Assembly (NCBI GenBank): GCA_024224155.1
Contig: JAAENP010000364.1
Coordinates: 78,404 to 142,403, forward strand
Reading direction: 5' to 3'
From: a bacterium
Lineage (GTDB): Bacteria > Acidobacteriota > Thermoanaerobaculia > Multivoradales > JAHEKO01
DNA: 64,000 bases
Both the position numbers and the translations under genes were made by a program. The first letter of the stretch is position 1, and every line of letters starts with the position of its first letter. The notes under the pieces were generated by a model. The model saw only the letters and a program-made list of their open reading frames with translations, was not told where the DNA came from and did no database searches. Below, piece by piece: positions 1 through 8,698 of the stretch.

Positions 1-1918
1 AGGCGGTGGTGCGAACGAACCGGTCCAGCGCGGCCTCCGCGCCCATCAGCGCGGCCTCCTCCGCCAACACCTGAGCCACGGTGGCGGCGAAGAAACTGCC
101 CTTCTCCGTCGTCCGCCGCAGGGTGTCCCAGCTAAATGCCTCGTCGCGGGCGCCGTTCCACTCCGCCGCCAACACCGCGACGCTGTCGAAGAGGTCCTCG
201 CCGAGGGTCACGTGACGGCCCGCCTGGGCCAGGTTGAACACCTTGGTGTCGACTTCGCCGCGGCTGACGCGCGGCAGGTCCGAGCTCAGCAGCGAGCTCG
301 GGGCGGTGGCGATCGAGAAACCGAGCCCGACGAGGTTGAGCGCCTGGCGCACCATCTCGTCCGGCAGCACTTCGGTCGATGTGGGCAGCACGATCGACGC
401 CGGCGACAGCGGGATGTCGTTCTCGCCGACCCCGACGAAGAGCTCGAAGGTCGGCGTGATGTTGGACGGGCTGCGGGCCGACGTGGCCACGACCCTTCCG
501 GTCAGGAGCGAGCGCATGCGGAACTCCACGCTCTCGGACTCGCCCGGCAACAGGCTCTCGATCGTCTGCTGGAAGTCCTCGGGGTCGGCCAGCTCGGCGC
601 CGATCAGCTTGCTCGCCGGGAGCTTGATCGTCACCAGGTTGGCGGGCGCGTTGGAGGTGTTGGCGACCGTCAGGCGCAGCGTGTACTCCTCGTCCTTGCG
701 CACCACGTCCGGGTGAGAGATGGTGATGCCGAAGGTCGGATCGCGGACGACGACCGCGCCGCGCGCGCCGCCCGCCACTCGCTGCACCTCGTCGCCGGGC
801 AGGCCGTCGAGGACGCCCTCGATGTCGATGTCGACGATATGGGTCCCCTCGCGCAGCCCTTCGACCAACCATTCGGCCTCGCCGGTCGCCTGCGCGATGA
901 GGAAGGTGACGTCGTCGGAAGTGCCGAGGCGCCCGTCGGGACCCGGCACTCGCACCGGCACCGGAACGCCCAACGGGGTCGGCGGCTCGGTCTCGGCCTC
1001 GCGCAACGCCGGCGGGATCGAGATCTTGGCGGTGAGGTCGCGGACGACCAGGGGATCGCCCTCGGGGGCGCCGTTCTGGACCATCAGCACCACCGAGAAG
1101 AACTGGTTCAGCAGCCCGAGATCGGTGGGAAAGATGATCGCGCCCGGGATCGGCGGCGGCTCCGACACCCGGCAGCCGCCGAAGTCGTCGCGGCAGCCGC
1201 CACCGACCGGAGGCGACGACGGCTGGTTCACGCGGTCCAGGACGAATGGCTTGAGCTGCGGCGGCGAGAAGCGGTCGGGTTTGGCCGGGACCAGGATATC
1301 CACGAACTCGAACTCGCCTTCGCCGACCGGGGCGAAGACCACCGGTACGTTGTAGTCGACGATCTCTCCCTCGATGGCGAACCCGAAGGTGAAGTTGAAC
1401 GCCTGGAAGTTGTCCTCGTCGATGACGATGCCGTAGTTGCGGATCTCGTCGAGGGTGAGCGCGCGCGAAGTCACCCTGGAGATCAGGATCTGGGTTACCA
1501 GTACGGCCGCGGATCGCGGCTCGGCGTAGGCGATCAGCTCCTCGCCCTGGACCAAGCGGATGTTGTCGAGGACGTACTCGCCCTTGAGCGACAGCCGCGG
1601 GATCCGGAACGGCTCGTTGGGGACCGTCTGCAGCGTCAGGACGCCGTTGATCTCCGGCCCCGTGAAATCGGCCAGGACCAGCAGATCGGCCGGCAGTGTG
1701 CCGAGCGCCGCGTCGAACCCCTCGAGCGTCGTCTCGACGATGGTGGGAGTGTCGAAGGGAACGGTCTGGCTCTCGGGCGAGACGGTCAGCCGGGAGCCAG
1801 CGATCAGTAGCTGCGCCGAGCCGAGCTCAGCGCCGGCTGCCGGCCGGATGGCAAGCGCCTGGGCGCAGAGCGCCAGCGCTATCGCCGGAAGCGCAAACCT
1901 GCCGAGACCCGATCTCAA
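1..1918 (-). CDS. Large secreted protein of unknown function (C-terminus beyond window edge)
   Basis: An uninterrupted minus-strand reading frame of about 639 codons runs off the left edge. It starts at a TTG (1918-1916) preceded by a GGGGAGG ribosome binding site four to five bases upstream; no ATG lies near the start. The first 30 or so residues form a signal peptide (basic LRSGLGR start, then a run of Leu/Ala ending near PAAGA). The rest is rich in beta-forming stretches and short Pro/Gly linkers, including segments resembling secreted Ig-like/CARDB-type repeats (for example DVVRKDEEYTLRLTVANTS). A Cys-containing GGGCRDDFGGCR segment lies mid-protein. Probably an exported or cell-surface structural protein. 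No enzymatic motif was recognised. The opposite-strand frame is also open only because of high GC. Confidence 0.75.
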   Translation of the reverse strand, partial: MRSGLGRFALPAIALALCAQALAIRPAAGAELGSAQLLIAGSRLTVSPESQTVPFDTPTIVETTLEGFDAALGTLPADLLVLADFTGPEINGVLTLQTVPNEPFRIPRLSLKGEYVLDNIRLVQGEELIAYAEPRSAAVLVTQILISRVTSRALTLDEIRNYGIVIDEDNFQAFNFTFGFAIEGEIVDYNVPVVFAPVGEGEFEFVDILVPAKPDRFSPPQLKPFVLDRVNQPSSPPVGGGCRDDFGGCRVSEPPPIPGAIIFPTDLGLLNQFFSVVLMVQNGAPEGDPLVVRDLTAKISIPPALREAETEPPTPLGVPVPVRVPGPDGRLGTSDDVTFLIAQATGEAEWLVEGLREGTHIVDIDIEGVLDGLPGDEVQRVAGGARGAVVVRDPTFGITISHPDVVRKDEEYTLRLTVANTSNAPANLVTIKLPASKLIGAELADPEDFQQTIESLLPGESESVEFRMRSLLTGRVVATSARSPSNITPTFELFVGVGENDIPLSPASIVLPTSTEVLPDEMVRQALNLVGLGFSIATAPSSLLSSDLPRVSRGEVDTKVFNLAQAGRHVTLGEDLFDSVAVLAAEWNGARDEAFSWDTLRRTTEKGSFFAATVAQVLAEEAALMGAEAALDRFVRTTA

Positions 1919-2313
1919 TCCACCTCCCCTCGTCGGCGATCACGCAACGCGTGACCTCTCAGAAAAGCTCAAACCAATTCAACCGAGCCGAGGATAGACC
2001 ATCGGCCGGGGGTTTGTCGACGAAATGTGGAATCGTGAATATGTCGGTGCCTCATGCCAGGGAAGACGCGAGGCAGAGTGAGTTTCTGGCGAAGCGAGCA
2101 GTCTGAACCAGAGCCGTGGGCCGGCGCCCACGGCTCGCGGCAAGGCTTCTGGCCCAGGGACCTGCTTTAGCATGCAGCGGGCCGCAGAACGGCCACGGTG
2201 ACCGGTCGACTTCGTATGCGCGCTTGGCCGGCCGATCCGTGTCCCCAGCACCCTGGTGTTGCTAAACAAGATTTGTTAGTCTTCATATTATCGTTAATCT
2301 TCAGGGTAATGGT
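1919..2313. other. Divergent intergenic region with AT-rich promoter-like patch
   Basis: This 395-base gap separates two divergently transcribed genes. No convincing coding frame is visible. The stretch 2258-2305 is markedly AT-rich against its surroundings and ends just before the GTG start at 2314, so it probably holds the promoter of the plus-strand operon. The exact -35 and -10 boxes cannot be fixed by eye. Confidence 0.4.
2111..2136. other. Perfect 11-bp inverted repeat (hairpin)
   Basis: Arms 2111-2121 and 2126-2136 are perfect reverse complements separated by a four-base CGGC loop. There is no T-run on either side and the flanking genes diverge, so it does not look like an intrinsic terminator. 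It could be an operator or a decayed repeat element. Confidence 0.6.
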
Positions 2314-3345
2314 GTGACTGCTTCTGACAGAGGGCCGGAGCTCGAAGTCGAGAAGGTGGACTATGTCCTCGACCTTCTTCGCCAAGAGCAGAGCGAACTG
2401 AGGCAGACCCGCTGGCAGAGACTCCTCTACGGCCTGCAGGCGGTGTCGACCTTCGGATTCGTGCTGGCCCTCGTCGTTCTCCTGGGGGCGATGTGGCTGG
2501 GTGGCGGTACCGAAATCGGAGAGGAAATCGGAGCGTGGGCGGCCGTCGCGTTTGCGGGCTTCACGCTGGCGGCCTTATTGCTTCTGCTGGTCAACCTCCT
2601 GGTCATGCGCCGCTACCGTGATCGACTCCGGCTGCTCCGGCGTTTCGGGTTGAAGGGCGTGGTCGACTCTTCATGGAGAACGGCCCCAACCGGCATCGCC
2701 CTGGGGAGTGTATGGAGTTCGATCGGTTTCCTCCTGGGAGCCATCTGGATCCTCGTCGGGGCCGCAGCCGTCGTCGGAGGCCTGCTCATTCCGGGCACTG
2801 CCGAGGACAAGTTCGGGACCGTTTTCAAAGTCTTCCTCGGAACGGCTCCTGGAATGCTCCTCGTTGCCTTCTACATGCTTCGGCGGGCGCACAAGCGAAA
2901 CGCCCGACTCACAGACCTGAATCTCTTCGGAAACCTGCTCAAGCAACGCAAAGCGGCGGCCCAGGAAGCGAGCCACGACGCGATCGAGTGGTCGCCGGGC
3001 TTGAGGCGACAGCTCGAGCAGATCGAGCGAGGAAGGATTCGACGACAGCGCTCGGAGGCGATCCAGGAGAGCTTTACGGCACGACCTTCCGATTCGTACG
3101 GCGTGATCCGTTCGTCTAAGAGCTTGCTGGCTGCGACGCAACTTCCCTCCGAGGCCGTCATCGACTCGGAGACGCTGATCCAGCAACTGGCCAAAGAACC
3201 GCGACCGGAAGACGCCGAGCAGGACGGTGAGCTCTGGAAGCTAGCTGATCTCGAAGCGGGGATCGAGGTTCATTACGAAATCAACGACGACGACCGATTC
3301 GTGAAAGTACGTGACGTCGTCGACACGACCCCCTCTGACGGCTGA
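2314..3345 (+). CDS. Four-TM membrane protein, first gene of TIR operon
   Basis: A 343-residue protein starting at GTG. The N-terminus (1-40) is charged and helical. Hydrophobic segments at about 43-63, 74-98, 129-159 and 172-190 give a four-helix membrane region. A soluble, charged C-terminal tail of about 150 residues (rich in Arg/Glu/Gln) should lie in the cytoplasm. I do not recognise the family. It is followed after 8 bases by the ParE-like/TIR-like gene and then by a TIR gene and a hydrolase gene, all closely spaced on the same strand. A membrane sensor, anchor or pore partner for the downstream effectors is plausible but inferred from position only. Confidence 0.75.
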   Translation: MTASDRGPELEVEKVDYVLDLLRQEQSELRQTRWQRLLYGLQAVSTFGFVLALVVLLGAMWLGGGTEIGEEIGAWAAVAFAGFTLAALLLLLVNLLVMRRYRDRLRLLRRFGLKGVVDSSWRTAPTGIALGSVWSSIGFLLGAIWILVGAAAVVGGLLIPGTAEDKFGTVFKVFLGTAPGMLLVAFYMLRRAHKRNARLTDLNLFGNLLKQRKAAAQEASHDAIEWSPGLRRQLEQIERGRIRRQRSEAIQESFTARPSDSYGVIRSSKSLLAATQLPSEAVIDSETLIQQLAKEPRPEDAEQDGELWKLADLEAGIEVHYEINDDDRFVKVRDVVDTTPSDG

Positions 3346-3353
3346 GTTTCGAC

Positions 3354-4112
3354 ATGGGTGAACCAGTACTCCAGGACAGCGGTTACGAGACGGTCTTCGG
3401 CGGAACGACCCTGCAGGCCTACCAAAGGTTCTCGACGGAACTCAAAGTCGAAATTGTCAGCGTGATGGCCAGCCTGGCCCAGAACCCGATCCAACCACCG
3501 GCCACCAGCGGGCCGATCGACCCGGCCGGCGAGATGTACATCTACCAGCAGTCAGATCCCCATCTCCAGCTGACGTACCGAATCGACGGGCAAGCTAGTC
3601 AGCTCGTATTCGTCCACTTCGCCAGCTCCGTGATCCTCAAGGGCAAGAAGGGCGTAGTTGTCGCACGCTCGATCCAGGCGGAAGACAATGAGTGGTTCGA
3701 CAAGGTCGACAAGTTCCTCACGCAGCCGCTCGAAAAGAAGGGTCGCAACGATGTTTGGGACGTGACCCACCGTGAGGATGGTGCGAACCTAGCCGCCGAG
3801 ATTCAGGGGCGGATGGACGCGGCCGATATGGCTCTCCTCATGGTCAGCCAGTCCTATCTCAACGGCGACGGCGTACCGCCGGGGTTGGATTTGGACAGTC
3901 TGGTCCAGAAGAACATGGAAGAAGGTCTGGACATTCAGTGGATCCCGACCAGAGCGAGTACGTGGGAGGACCATCCCTTCCTCGAAAGTCACACGTCACT
4001 CCGGGAGATAAAGGAGCAGCCACACCCATACCTGGAGAACGTTCCCGAGAACCAACTCAACGCTGAGCTTCTGAAGATCTACAAGAAGCTCAAGAAACTG
4101 CTCGAGGACTAG
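3354..4112 (+). CDS. ParE/RelE-like domain fused to a degenerate TIR domain
   Basis: 252 residues in two parts. Residues 1-95 look like a RelE/ParE-type toxin fold: helix, helix, then strands around LQLTYRIDG and LVFVHFASS. Residues 100-252 align clearly with the TIR protein encoded next door (shared EKKG..DVWD, a similar SYLN/DFLN segment, and the same IYKKLKKLLE-type ending). The FISY strand is replaced by VVARS and the position of the neighbour's putative catalytic Glu80 (QNELP) is not Glu (GLDLD). The TIR half is therefore probably unable to cleave NAD and may regulate its neighbour. Gaps are 8 bases upstream and 17 downstream. The ParE-like assignment is from motif shape only. Confidence 0.7.
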   Translation: MGEPVLQDSGYETVFGGTTLQAYQRFSTELKVEIVSVMASLAQNPIQPPATSGPIDPAGEMYIYQQSDPHLQLTYRIDGQASQLVFVHFASSVILKGKKGVVVARSIQAEDNEWFDKVDKFLTQPLEKKGRNDVWDVTHREDGANLAAEIQGRMDAADMALLMVSQSYLNGDGVPPGLDLDSLVQKNMEEGLDIQWIPTRASTWEDHPFLESHTSLREIKEQPHPYLENVPENQLNAELLKIYKKLKKLLED

Positions 4113-4129
4113 CCTGAGAAGGACTGCCT

Positions 4130-4585
4130 ATGGCCCACAAGAAGCTCTTTATCAGTTACAAGCACCTCGACGACGAATGGCGAGATGAGATCAAGAAGTG
4201 GCTGGCGCCGCTCGAGAAGAAGGGACTCATCGATGTCTGGGATGACACGGAGATCCCTCCCGGTTCAGACTGGAGGGAGGAGATCAAGAAGCACCTGGCC
4301 GAGGCAAAGTTGGCCGTGCTCCTGGTGACCCAGGATTTCCTGAACTCGGATTTCATCGCTCAAAACGAACTGCCGGTGTTGGTCAAGGCATCGAAGAAGC
4401 AGAAGGACCCTCTCAAAATCTTCTGGATCGCAGTCAGTCCCAGCACGTATGAGGACTCCAAGGAGATCGAGCCGCTCCAGGCCGCCAACGACCCGAGCAG
4501 GCCGCTAAGTTCCCTGCCGCCGGCTGAGCTGGACGTGGAGATGCTCGCTATCTACAAGAAAATCAAGGAGGTTCTCGAGGAATAG
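4130..4585 (+). CDS. Single-domain TIR protein (putative NAD-degrading effector)
   Basis: 151 residues consisting almost entirely of a TIR domain. LFISYKHLDDEW forms strand A and the BB-loop side, DVWDDTEIPPGSDW follows, then LAVLLVTQDFLNSDF and the QNELP segment whose Glu80 sits at the usual catalytic position. Bacterial TIR domains of this kind typically hydrolyse or cyclise NAD+ when triggered. The start ATG is preceded by GAGAAGGA. It lies 17 bases after a paralogue with a degenerate TIR domain and 19 bases before a hydrolase gene, so the three are almost certainly co-transcribed. There is no separate sensor domain, so activation must come from a partner or from self-assembly. Confidence 0.85.
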   Translation: MAHKKLFISYKHLDDEWRDEIKKWLAPLEKKGLIDVWDDTEIPPGSDWREEIKKHLAEAKLAVLLVTQDFLNSDFIAQNELPVLVKASKKQKDPLKIFWIAVSPSTYEDSKEIEPLQAANDPSRPLSSLPPAELDVEMLAIYKKIKEVLEE

Positions 4586-4604
4586 CGCGTTCGAGAAGCA
4601 CAAT

Positions 4605-5978
4605 ATGAAACTCCCATTTTCAAGCAGCCCTGACGGTGCCGAGGCGCCCAACGTCCTCGCACATCGTCAGAGTGGCGCCAAAGCAGCGATTTGTTTCATC
4701 CACGGATTCGGCGGCGACATTCAGAGGACCTGGGGTCGCTTCCCGGACATCCTCCTGGATGAACCGAAGCTCCAGGCATGGGACCTACTCAGCATGGGCT
4801 ACAGCACCGGGTTGTCGTTCGACATCACAGGAGTTTGGAAGGCGGCCGCTCCCCTCGACAAGCTGGCGGGGCTGTTGCGCACGGTTAGTTCAATGGGCGG
4901 CCTCGAGGAGTACGAGAGCATCGCGTTCGTCGCCCACAGCATGGGTGGATTGAGCGTGCAGCGGGCTTTGGTCGACGATCACGACCTCGCGGAACGCGTC
5001 GGGCATGTGGTCTTGTTTGGTACCCCGAGCGGTGGCCTGAGGAAGGCGTCGTTCTTCCGCCGGTGGATGAGACAAATCCGCGATATGTCGGTGGATAGTC
5101 CATTCATCACCGATCTCAGGAAACGCTGGCTGAACACTTTTGGCAACGACCCGCCGTTTCGCTTCCTCGCGGTAGCCGGCTCCGAGGACGAATTCGTTCC
5201 CGCCAACTCCGCACTCGAGGCGTTCCCCGAAAGCCAGCGCGCGATCGTATTCGGTGATCACTTGAGCATCGTCAAGCCGACCGACGCCGGAAGCCTCTGT
5301 GTTCAGGTGGTCGTCAATCACCTTGTGGACGACGCGGCCGCCGCCGGCCCTTGGAATTCCGCGCGGGTCGCCGTAGAGATGCGCGACTTCCGGAAGGCCG
5401 TCGATGAACTCGAAGGCCACAAAGACGAACTGGATGACAAGCACCTGGTGTACCTGGCACTCGCGTATGACGAGCTCGGCCGGAGAGACGACGCGATCGA
5501 GCTGCTGCAAAACGCGGGTAGCACCGACGCAATGGGAGTGCTCGCCGGTCGCCACAAGCGGCTATGGAAGGCGGGGGGTAGGAAGTCCGACGGAGACAAG
5601 GCGCTCGAGCTGTATCGGGAGGCCTACCGATTGTCGGTCGATCGCGACGTCTCTCAGGCCTTCTACCATGCCATCAACGTCGCATACATGGAGCTCGAGT
5701 ACCGTCGTGACGAGTCAGCGGCGCAGAGCTACGCTTCATTGGCGCTCTACCACGCGACCTCTGCTCCACAGGACAAGTGGTCGTTGGCGACGCAGGGCGA
5801 AGCTCATCTGCTGCAGGGCGAGGACGAAGCGGCGTTAGTGCGGTATCGGCAGGCGCTCGCGCAAAGCCCCACCCCGCGCGAGATGTCTTCGATGCACACC
5901 CAAGCGACAAGGGTCGCCGAACTTCTCAACCGGAAAGACGTCGTGGAACGGCTCGATCGGCTCTTTCGACCGAGTTGA
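4605..5978 (+). CDS. Alpha/beta-hydrolase with C-terminal TPR-like (TRAFs-type) module
   Basis: 457 residues. The N-terminal half is an alpha/beta-hydrolase of the lipase/PGAP1-like kind: oxyanion loop HGFGGD (33-38), nucleophile elbow AHSMGG with Ser112, likely acid in GSEDEF and catalytic His in GDHLSIV. From about residue 255 it changes to helical repeats with the pattern FYHAIN, DKW, EAHLLQGEDEAA, which recurs in the proteins at 12851-14527 and 33482-34765. In known conflict systems such TPR-fold modules accompany interchangeable effectors. Last gene of the 2.3-6.0 kb operon (ATG 19 bases after the TIR stop). Probably a membrane-lipid or ester-cleaving effector; the substrate is unknown. 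Confidence 0.8.
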   Translation: MKLPFSSSPDGAEAPNVLAHRQSGAKAAICFIHGFGGDIQRTWGRFPDILLDEPKLQAWDLLSMGYSTGLSFDITGVWKAAAPLDKLAGLLRTVSSMGGLEEYESIAFVAHSMGGLSVQRALVDDHDLAERVGHVVLFGTPSGGLRKASFFRRWMRQIRDMSVDSPFITDLRKRWLNTFGNDPPFRFLAVAGSEDEFVPANSALEAFPESQRAIVFGDHLSIVKPTDAGSLCVQVVVNHLVDDAAAAGPWNSARVAVEMRDFRKAVDELEGHKDELDDKHLVYLALAYDELGRRDDAIELLQNAGSTDAMGVLAGRHKRLWKAGGRKSDGDKALELYREAYRLSVDRDVSQAFYHAINVAYMELEYRRDESAAQSYASLALYHATSAPQDKWSLATQGEAHLLQGEDEAALVRYRQALAQSPTPREMSSMHTQATRVAELLNRKDVVERLDRLFRPS

Positions 5979-6181
5979 CACGCGCTACGGCCCGACCCCG
6001 TTGCTACCCACCCTCGACGCAACCACCGTTCTGAAGCCGCGTGTCCACGAGGGGCCACCAGGCGATGCTGATTCCTAGCGCAAGCTCATGACTGCGTGAG
6101 AGTCGAACTGTTTGAATTTTGGAGAGTTGAAAGGTGCCCAGAGGCACTCGACTCAAAGATCCATTCGCAGGAGGTTAGTCC
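5979..6181. other. Intergenic spacer
   Basis: About 200 bases with no coding frame. It ends in a strong GCAGGAGG ribosome binding site eight bases or so before the ATG at 6182, so a promoter for the pentapeptide gene probably lies here. No clear terminator hairpin is visible. Confidence 0.4.
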
Positions 6182-7225
6182 ATGTCCAATGCCGAGCACT
6201 TGAAGCGACTCAGAGCCGGCCGCAAGGAATGGAACGCGTGGCGCGCGCGGTCTGGAGCTCGTACCGATTTGCGCGGTGCGCGGCTCGAGTACTCAAACCT
6301 CTATCGCTTCGACCTCTCGAACGCCGACATGCGCCGCGCCAAGCTACGCGGCACGCATCTACGCGAGGCCGATCTCGAAGGCGCGGATCTTCGCGATGCC
6401 TGGGCCGGTTTCGCTGTCTTGAGCCGAGCGAAACTCGCCGGGGCGCAGTTGACGCGGGCCGATCTCCGCTGCGCCAGTCTCAGGCGCGCCGACCTTACCG
6501 GCGCCAATCTCGACGAAACCGTACTTCGCTTCACCTCCATGGTCGAGGCTACGGTCGAGGGCGCGACCCTTCGCAAGGCCCAGGTCTACGGCATCAGCGC
6601 CTGGGGACTCAAGGGTGAACCAGCCGACCAGAGCGAGATGCTCATTCAAGCCGACTCCAAGTCGCTCATCACCACCGTCGACGACCTCGATACGGCTCAG
6701 TTGCTCTTTCTTCTTCGTGACAACCCCAAGATCGCAGACGTCATCGAAACGGCCAGCCAACGTGTGGTTCTGCTGTTGGGTCGATTCGCTCCTCGCCGCA
6801 AGCGGGTTCTTGACGGAATCAAGGATCACTTGCTGCGCCGCAATTTCGTCCCTGTCCTGTTCAACTTCGAAAAGCCAAAGGGTCGTGACCTGACCGAGAC
6901 CGTCGCCAGCCTCGCGCACATGGCTTGCTTTGTCGTAGCGGACCTCTCCGGCGCCAAGAGCATCCCCCAAGAGCTGAGCTTCATCGTGCCCTATCTGCCC
7001 TCGGTACCGGTGATGCCGCTCCTGGTCGAATCCGACGATCGACCCTACGCCATGTTCGAGCACTTCCAGCGCTATCCCTGGGTCCACGGCATCCTGCGCT
7101 ATCGTGATCTCAACCATCTGCTCGAGATCTTCGATACGAAGGTACTCAAACCCGCCTACCGAGAAGCGATGGCATCGCGCGGTGTGGCGAATGTGAGACT
7201 CCCCCGAACTCCGAAACAGCCTTGA
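6182..7225 (+). CDS. Pentapeptide-repeat protein with C-terminal TIR/deoxyribosyltransferase-like domain
   Basis: 347 residues. Residues 28-140 are tandem A(D/N)Lxx pentapeptides ([18 protein letters not shown] type) that form a right-handed quadrilateral beta-helix. Residues 193-335 are a Rossmannoid domain: [10 protein letters not shown] opening strand, [30 protein letters not shown] with Glu264, and a hydrophobic [13 protein letters not shown]. This C-terminal unit matches a widespread TIR-like domain found after pentapeptide repeats and resembles nucleoside deoxyribosyltransferases. The IPQEL glutamate is the candidate catalytic residue. Start chosen for the GCAGGAGG upstream. The beta-helix probably mediates binding or assembly while the C-terminal domain acts on a nucleotide such as NAD+; both roles are inferred from family knowledge. 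Confidence 0.8.
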   Translation: MSNAEHLKRLRAGRKEWNAWRARSGARTDLRGARLEYSNLYRFDLSNADMRRAKLRGTHLREADLEGADLRDAWAGFAVLSRAKLAGAQLTRADLRCASLRRADLTGANLDETVLRFTSMVEATVEGATLRKAQVYGISAWGLKGEPADQSEMLIQADSKSLITTVDDLDTAQLLFLLRDNPKIADVIETASQRVVLLLGRFAPRRKRVLDGIKDHLLRRNFVPVLFNFEKPKGRDLTETVASLAHMACFVVADLSGAKSIPQELSFIVPYLPSVPVMPLLVESDDRPYAMFEHFQRYPWVHGILRYRDLNHLLEIFDTKVLKPAYREAMASRGVANVRLPRTPKQP

Positions 7226-7392
7226 TCTGCCAAAGGAAGGCAAGGCGCCCTCCAGCTTGCCCGCAGACTTCGCGGCGGGCTGCGTCGACGCTGGCGGGCA
7301 GGGCCGCGCTCGTGCTAGCTTGAGACCAGAGAAAACATACTGGCCGGGAAAGTTCGGAGGCGCCCGAGCGGCGACAAATTGGAGGTGTCTCG

Positions 7393-8601
7393 ATGGCGGT
7401 ACTTAGAATCGGCTGCTGCGACAGCGGATCCATAGCCGACAGAAAGGGCTTCCTGAGCGGCTACCACATGTGGAACCTCACCAGCCGCGGTTTCCGTGGC
7501 GAGAGGGACGGCAAGTGGTACGGCTTTTCCGAGCAGGCGGGAACGCCGGTGCGCCGGCTGCAGGAGAAGCTCCGCGCCATGGGCTTCTACCCGTTCGGCG
7601 CGGTTGACGGCATCTTCGGCTACCGCACCCAGTCCTCGGTGCGGCTGTTTCAGGAGTTCGTGACCGTGGCCGGGGGGATCGACCTGGGCGGTGTCGATGG
7701 TATGTCGGGCCCCAAGACCCAGGCGATCATCGACTCCTGGGCCAAGGCGGGCAAGAAGGCACCCTGGGGCAAGCCCAGCCCAGAGTACACGCAGGCGATG
7801 GCCGGGCTGCGTCAGCTCAAGCAGCATTTCTCGGCCTCGCGGCTCCAAGGCATCTCGCTGCTCAACAAGGATGCCGCCGGCAGCGCCAGCCGCGCTGTAG
7901 CCGACTGGACCTTTGACAACAGCGACCTTCACCTAGTGGGCATCCGCCGCAACGAGAACAAGGTGTTCATCGCCGATGACGGCGGCCGTCCGCGGCGGAT
8001 GAACGAGGACCTCTTCATCCTGCTGGCGAACGGAAAGCGGCTGGTCTTTCGCGGCTCGACGAACCCGAACCCCCGGGTGGCCGGACGGCCCGACCAGCCC
8101 TTCATCCTGCGCGGACAGCACGAGTTCTACTTCGCCTGGCACAAGTTGGCCTCACTCAGCAATCCGAGCAGCACCCGCGTTTACCGCGCCTTCAAGCCCT
8201 GCGGCAGTGGTCCCCTGATCGTGCGCGCCAAGGACAATCTGCTCAGCGAGAAAAGCTTCGAGTCGGTGAGCGCCAACAACTCGATCAACATCCACTGGAG
8301 CGGCGCCGGCACCGTCAACTGGTCGGCCGGTTGCCAAGTCGTGGCCGGGCAGAAGTACATCGACTACAGGAACGAGGTGGTGGATCTGACCGGCCGCGCG
8401 GCGCGCAGCTACGGCGATCTGAGCGGCAGCAAGACGCGCGGAGCCTACAACGTGCTGCTCGACGCCTTGACGGTCTTCGCCAAGGACGCCCGGACCTCTG
8501 GGGACAGGCTGCTTTACACCCTGCTCTATGAAAAGGACGTCCAGCGCACGAAGGCCGGCGAGCTGGTGGACTTCGACGAGACGATCAAGCGGTTGAGCTA
8601 G
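7393..8601 (+). CDS. Peptidoglycan-binding domain protein with L,D-transpeptidase-like SxGC motif
   Basis: 402 residues without an obvious signal peptide. Residues 50-115 form a PG_binding_1 repeat (TPVRRLQEKLRAMGFYPFG, then VDGIFGYRTQSSVRLFQ). Much later His301 and the SAGC motif (Ser311 to Cys314) in a NIHWSGAGTVNWSAGCQ context resemble the HxnSxGC(I/V)R signature of YkuD L,D-transpeptidases, although the final Arg is replaced by Gln. The intervening 180 residues are unassigned. The start has TTGGAGGTG upstream. It could be a cell-wall acting enzyme or a phage/contractile-system-like endolysin. The absence of a signal peptide and the adjacent effector genes make an intracellularly held wall-attacking effector worth considering. 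Confidence 0.65.
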   Translation: MAVLRIGCCDSGSIADRKGFLSGYHMWNLTSRGFRGERDGKWYGFSEQAGTPVRRLQEKLRAMGFYPFGAVDGIFGYRTQSSVRLFQEFVTVAGGIDLGGVDGMSGPKTQAIIDSWAKAGKKAPWGKPSPEYTQAMAGLRQLKQHFSASRLQGISLLNKDAAGSASRAVADWTFDNSDLHLVGIRRNENKVFIADDGGRPRRMNEDLFILLANGKRLVFRGSTNPNPRVAGRPDQPFILRGQHEFYFAWHKLASLSNPSSTRVYRAFKPCGSGPLIVRAKDNLLSEKSFESVSANNSINIHWSGAGTVNWSAGCQVVAGQKYIDYRNEVVDLTGRAARSYGDLSGSKTRGAYNVLLDALTVFAKDARTSGDRLLYTLLYEKDVQRTKAGELVDFDETIKRLS

Positions 8602-8698
8602 GCGTTAGCCTTTTCTCTGGGTCGGTGGCCGTCTTCAGAGGATCTCCTCTGTGCTTCGTTGTGGTGCCGCGTCCCCCTCTGGGGCGCTCGAAGTCGCT

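Noticed and set aside
212..1810. Long plus-strand frame of 532 codons
   Set aside because: Arg/Gly/Asp-rich composition without protein-like features; it mirrors the minus-strand secreted gene codon for codon in phase.
8636..8651. CAGAGGA/TCCTCTG terminator between convergent genes
   Set aside because: The stem is only seven pairs with a two-base loop and has no T-run, so it is too weak to call.
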